A stretch of DNA of 5,310 bases from Nitrospirales bacterium (GTDB taxonomy: Bacteria > Nitrospirota > Nitrospiria > Nitrospirales > UBA2166), in the NCBI GenBank assembly GCA_029261375.1, contig JAJDBL010000420.1, forward strand, positions 1 to 5,310, in the 5' to 3' direction. Below the pieces are notes generated by a model that worked only from the letters and a program-made list of their open reading frames with translations, was not told the origin of the DNA and did no database searches. Position 1 is the stretch's first letter; every line of letters starts with the position of its first letter. The position numbers were made by a program, and so were the translations under genes. Positions 3,780 through 5,310 of the stretch are shown piece by piece.

Positions 3780-5310
3780 TCAGAATGTGTCCTGTCCGGT
3801 TTTCACCGAACGCTGACGGCTAAGTGCTTCTTTGCTTTCTTCACGTTCCCCGCAGTACGAAAACAACGAGAGTGTCCAGAACCAGGGCTCCACATACTTG
3901 GAACGTCTGAATGTCGTGAGGTAGTCAAAGCAATAATGTTTTGAGAGTTTCTGTCCAAGTTTCGAACTGAACAGCACGGTGCCTTGGAACGCTGTTTCCC
4001 GTATGGTTTCAGAAACATTGCTCAATCCCCGTGCCCGAGCCGCTTCAATATCAGGTGCGTAGTAAACAAAGAGCCGTTGTGTCTCCAAGTTAAAAACCCG
4101 TGTTGTGTCGGTGTTGAAATTGGCTTGGACATGTTCGACGAATGCGACCTGTGGCGGCACGGTTTCGGCATAGGTATTCACCAGCGGAACGGCGATGAGC
4201 CCTGAACTGATGACGGCGATCACTCCGACTGTCGGCGCAAGGTATTGCAGTGCGGATTGTGTCGGTCTGATCATCACGGATCCTATGAGGGTAGCCGCCA
4301 ACGGGTAGAGAAACATCGCAAGCGGAAGCACGTGTCTTGGACGTTCTGGATTTTGTCCGATCAGGATCCAGAGTAGGTATGGGGCAAGAAACGCAGCGAT
4401 CAACAAGATTGTAGGACGTAGCGGCTTTTGTGTGACTGCCCAGACAAGGAGAAGGCAGAAACTGACTGAGAAGGCCACGCGCGAGAGAAGTTGTGGTGCA
4501 TCCGGCCAGTATCCTCCGAGCGAAAAGGCCCAGAATCCCCACCACCAGGTTACGTATCTGCTCATTCCGGTTTCGCCGGAAAAGACGCTGCCACCCCAGC
4601 GGGTAAAGTGTCCCGTTCCAAAGCGAATCGTTTCGTGAAGCAGTTCCGACATACCCGTCTGTGCAATCAATGGGAAAAGCCAGAGGGCCGTCCCGAATCC
4701 CATCCCTCCACATCCCCAGAGTAGAAGTGTGCGCAGTTCACGTGGACGTTGGACACACAGGACCAACGCACACCCGATAACAAATGGCCAATAGCTCAGG
4801 CGAACCCCAAGGGTGACACCCATCAACACGCCTGCTATGGCAACTCGCCATAGACATCGCAATGGGTCGGCATCAGTTTCTAGAGCACGAACAAGGAATA
4901 GGAGGATCCATGGGAGAAGAGCAAGGCCGAGTGCATCACTTAATGGTTTCTCAGCTTGGAGCCATAAACCTGGACTTGTGAGATACAAGCTGGCTGCGAT
5001 GACTCCCGCCAGAGTTAAAATTGCGCTTTCCCCCCCGTTGTTAAGATGGGGGGTAGCTGAGATTAAATGCCCCTCCCCCTTGAGGGGGGAGGGAGGGTTG
5101 GGGGGGAGGCAATATTCAGTCCATCGAGAGGCAAGAAGCGCGATAGGGATGACCGCAAGAGCACCGAACACGATGCCGGGGAGAATGAGGGCGTCAGTAT
5201 CATTAGCCCCGGTCGCCCAACGCGAGCTCTTTGCGAGCATGATGTAAACCGGATAGCCTGGAAAATGCGGTTGATATTTCTCAAGGTCAAAGTCATGTAG
5301 GGCCAAGGCA
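3780..5310 (-). CDS. GT-C type membrane glycosyltransferase (ArnT/GT39-like), 5' end outside window
   Basis: The frame stays open to the right edge, and the first possible start there is a TTG that reads as an internal Leu in ALALHDFDLEKYQPHFPGYP, so the true start lies outside. Numbering from that TTG, 508 residues are visible. F-D-L-x-x-x-Q-P-H-F-P-G-Y-P at 6-19 matches the first periplasmic loop of GT-C enzymes that use polyprenyl-phosphate sugars. About nine or ten membrane helices follow, at roughly 41-60, 95-113, 122-142, 153-186 (one or two), 192-214, 274-293, 298-317, 325-346 and 355-376. Other landmarks are W-L-Q-A-E-K-P-L-S-D-A at 115-125, a Trp-rich loop at 236-267, and E-R-P-R-H-V-L-P-L at 321-329. 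A soluble C-terminal domain of about 125 residues ends the chain. It probably moves a sugar from a lipid carrier to a cell-surface acceptor. Residues 66-92 are a repeat-encoded insertion, and about the last 15 residues are also partly repeat-derived. Confidence 0.85.
   Translation of the reverse strand, partial: ALALHDFDLEKYQPHFPGYPVYIMLAKSSRWATGANDTDALILPGIVFGALAVIPIALLASRWTEYCLPPNPPSPLKGEGHLISATPHLNNGGESAILTLAGVIAASLYLTSPGLWLQAEKPLSDALGLALLPWILLFLVRALETDADPLRCLWRVAIAGVLMGVTLGVRLSYWPFVIGCALVLCVQRPRELRTLLLWGCGGMGFGTALWLFPLIAQTGMSELLHETIRFGTGHFTRWGGSVFSGETGMSRYVTWWWGFWAFSLGGYWPDAPQLLSRVAFSVSFCLLLVWAVTQKPLRPTILLIAAFLAPYLLWILIGQNPERPRHVLPLAMFLYPLAATLIGSVMIRPTQSALQYLAPTVGVIAVISSGLIAVPLVNTYAETVPPQVAFVEHVQANFNTDTTRVFNLETQRLFVYYAPDIEAARARGLSNVSETIRETAFQGTVLFSSKLGQKLSKHYCFDYLTTFRRSKYVEPWFWTLSLFSYCGEREESKEALSRQRSVKTGQDTF
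3808..3824 (-). repeat. Inverted partner of the 3709-3743 repeat, inside the glycosyltransferase 3' end
   Basis: The minus strand reads CTTAGCCGTCAGCGTTC. Its first 13 bases match TTCAGCCGTCAGC of the other arm at 11 positions, including ten in a row (AGCCGTCAGC). Together the arms bracket the glycosyltransferase stop at 3780-3782 and could form a long hairpin in the transcript. This arm writes residues LSRQRS near the C-terminus. Confidence 0.65.
5030..5111. repeat. Pair of GC-rich palindromes inserted in frame in the glycosyltransferase gene
   Basis: Palindrome one pairs 5071-5079 (CCCTCCCCC) with 5085-5093 (GGGGGAGGG): a perfect 9-bp stem with a TTGAG loop. Palindrome two pairs a run of seven C (5030-5036) with six G (5048-5053) around an 11-nt loop. 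The extreme C and G runs are unlike the surrounding gene. Read on the minus strand they give LPPNPPSPLKGEG and TPHLNNGGE, a Pro/Gly-rich stretch between membrane helices. Such NPPSPLKGEG-type sequence is typical of intergenic REP-like elements read by accident in many bacterial genomes; here it keeps the frame open. Confidence 0.8.

Noticed and set aside
3531..3944. Plus-strand open frame of 137 codons spanning the porin 5' end, the gap and the glycosyltransferase 3' end
   Set aside because: It runs antisense across two genes and a repeat, shows no family pattern and has no ribosome binding site that I can see.
4565..4581. TTCCGG / CCGGAA hairpin with a 5-nt loop
   Set aside because: It is a 6-bp stem inside a conserved coding stretch of the glycosyltransferase with no T tract, and is likely chance.
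4090..4713. Open frame of 207 codons on the minus strand inside the glycosyltransferase
   Set aside because: It is a frame-shifted shadow: no hydrophobic pattern or motif, while the overlapping frame has clear membrane helices and GT-C motifs.
4813..5247. Plus-strand open frame of 144 codons including the repeat-derived PSPLRGEGGLGG segment
   Set aside because: It is the antisense of the glycosyltransferase; the PSPLRGEG stretch is the palindrome read on the other strand.
5304..5306. TTG as the start codon of the glycosyltransferase
   Set aside because: The conserved ALALHDFDLE context continues through this codon to the window edge, so TTG is an internal Leu and the gene is truncated by the window.

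Overview
The window comes from a Gram-negative bacterium: it encodes an outer-membrane beta-barrel ending in Phe, a lipobox lipoprotein and a Sec-exported flavoprotein. Moderate GC, a class III cyclase tail and abundant short repeats at gene borders make a Nitrospira-like (Nitrospirota) chromosome my best guess. That is a judgement from pattern memory, not a search result. I see no rRNA, tRNA, CRISPR array, transposase or phage gene.

Layout. The plus strand carries only the last 59 codons of an adenylate/guanylate cyclase-type protein (2-181). Everything else is on the minus strand and converges on it across a 21-bp gap. In transcription order, from high to low coordinates, these genes are: (1) a 5'-truncated GT-C type membrane glycosyltransferase (3780-5310); (2) a 447-aa outer-membrane porin-like protein with a GTG start and a strong Shine-Dalgarno (2343-3686); (3) a small outer-membrane lipoprotein (1832-2329); (4) a periplasmic FMN-binding-domain protein with an SGAT flavinylation motif (1137-1847); (5) an S23/four-helix-bundle protein (721-1086); (6) a four-helix integral membrane protein rich in histidines (203-712). 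Genes 2-4 are packed so that each start touches or overlaps the previous stop. A 93-bp gap (3687-3779) separates the glycosyltransferase from this cluster.

How they may work together. Porin, lipoprotein, exported flavoprotein and small His-bearing membrane protein would span outer membrane, periplasm and inner membrane. The proposal is a flavin-based envelope redox module: inner-membrane protein as electron donor, periplasmic FMN carrier, outer-membrane pore. The compartments and the flavin motif are read from sequence; the joint function is inference.

The second theme is repeats. A degenerate 7-bp-periodic repeat (consensus NNNTCAG) appears at five places, almost all at gene borders: both sides of the four-helix-bundle gene (as a 17-bp imperfect inverted repeat), the 5' end of the lipoprotein gene, and both sides of the glycosyltransferase stop. 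A different GC-rich palindrome pair sits in frame inside the glycosyltransferase. Several proteins therefore have short stretches written by repeat DNA. The four-helix-bundle gene looks like a cassette inserted between genes 4 and 6, leaving gene 6 without a visible Shine-Dalgarno.
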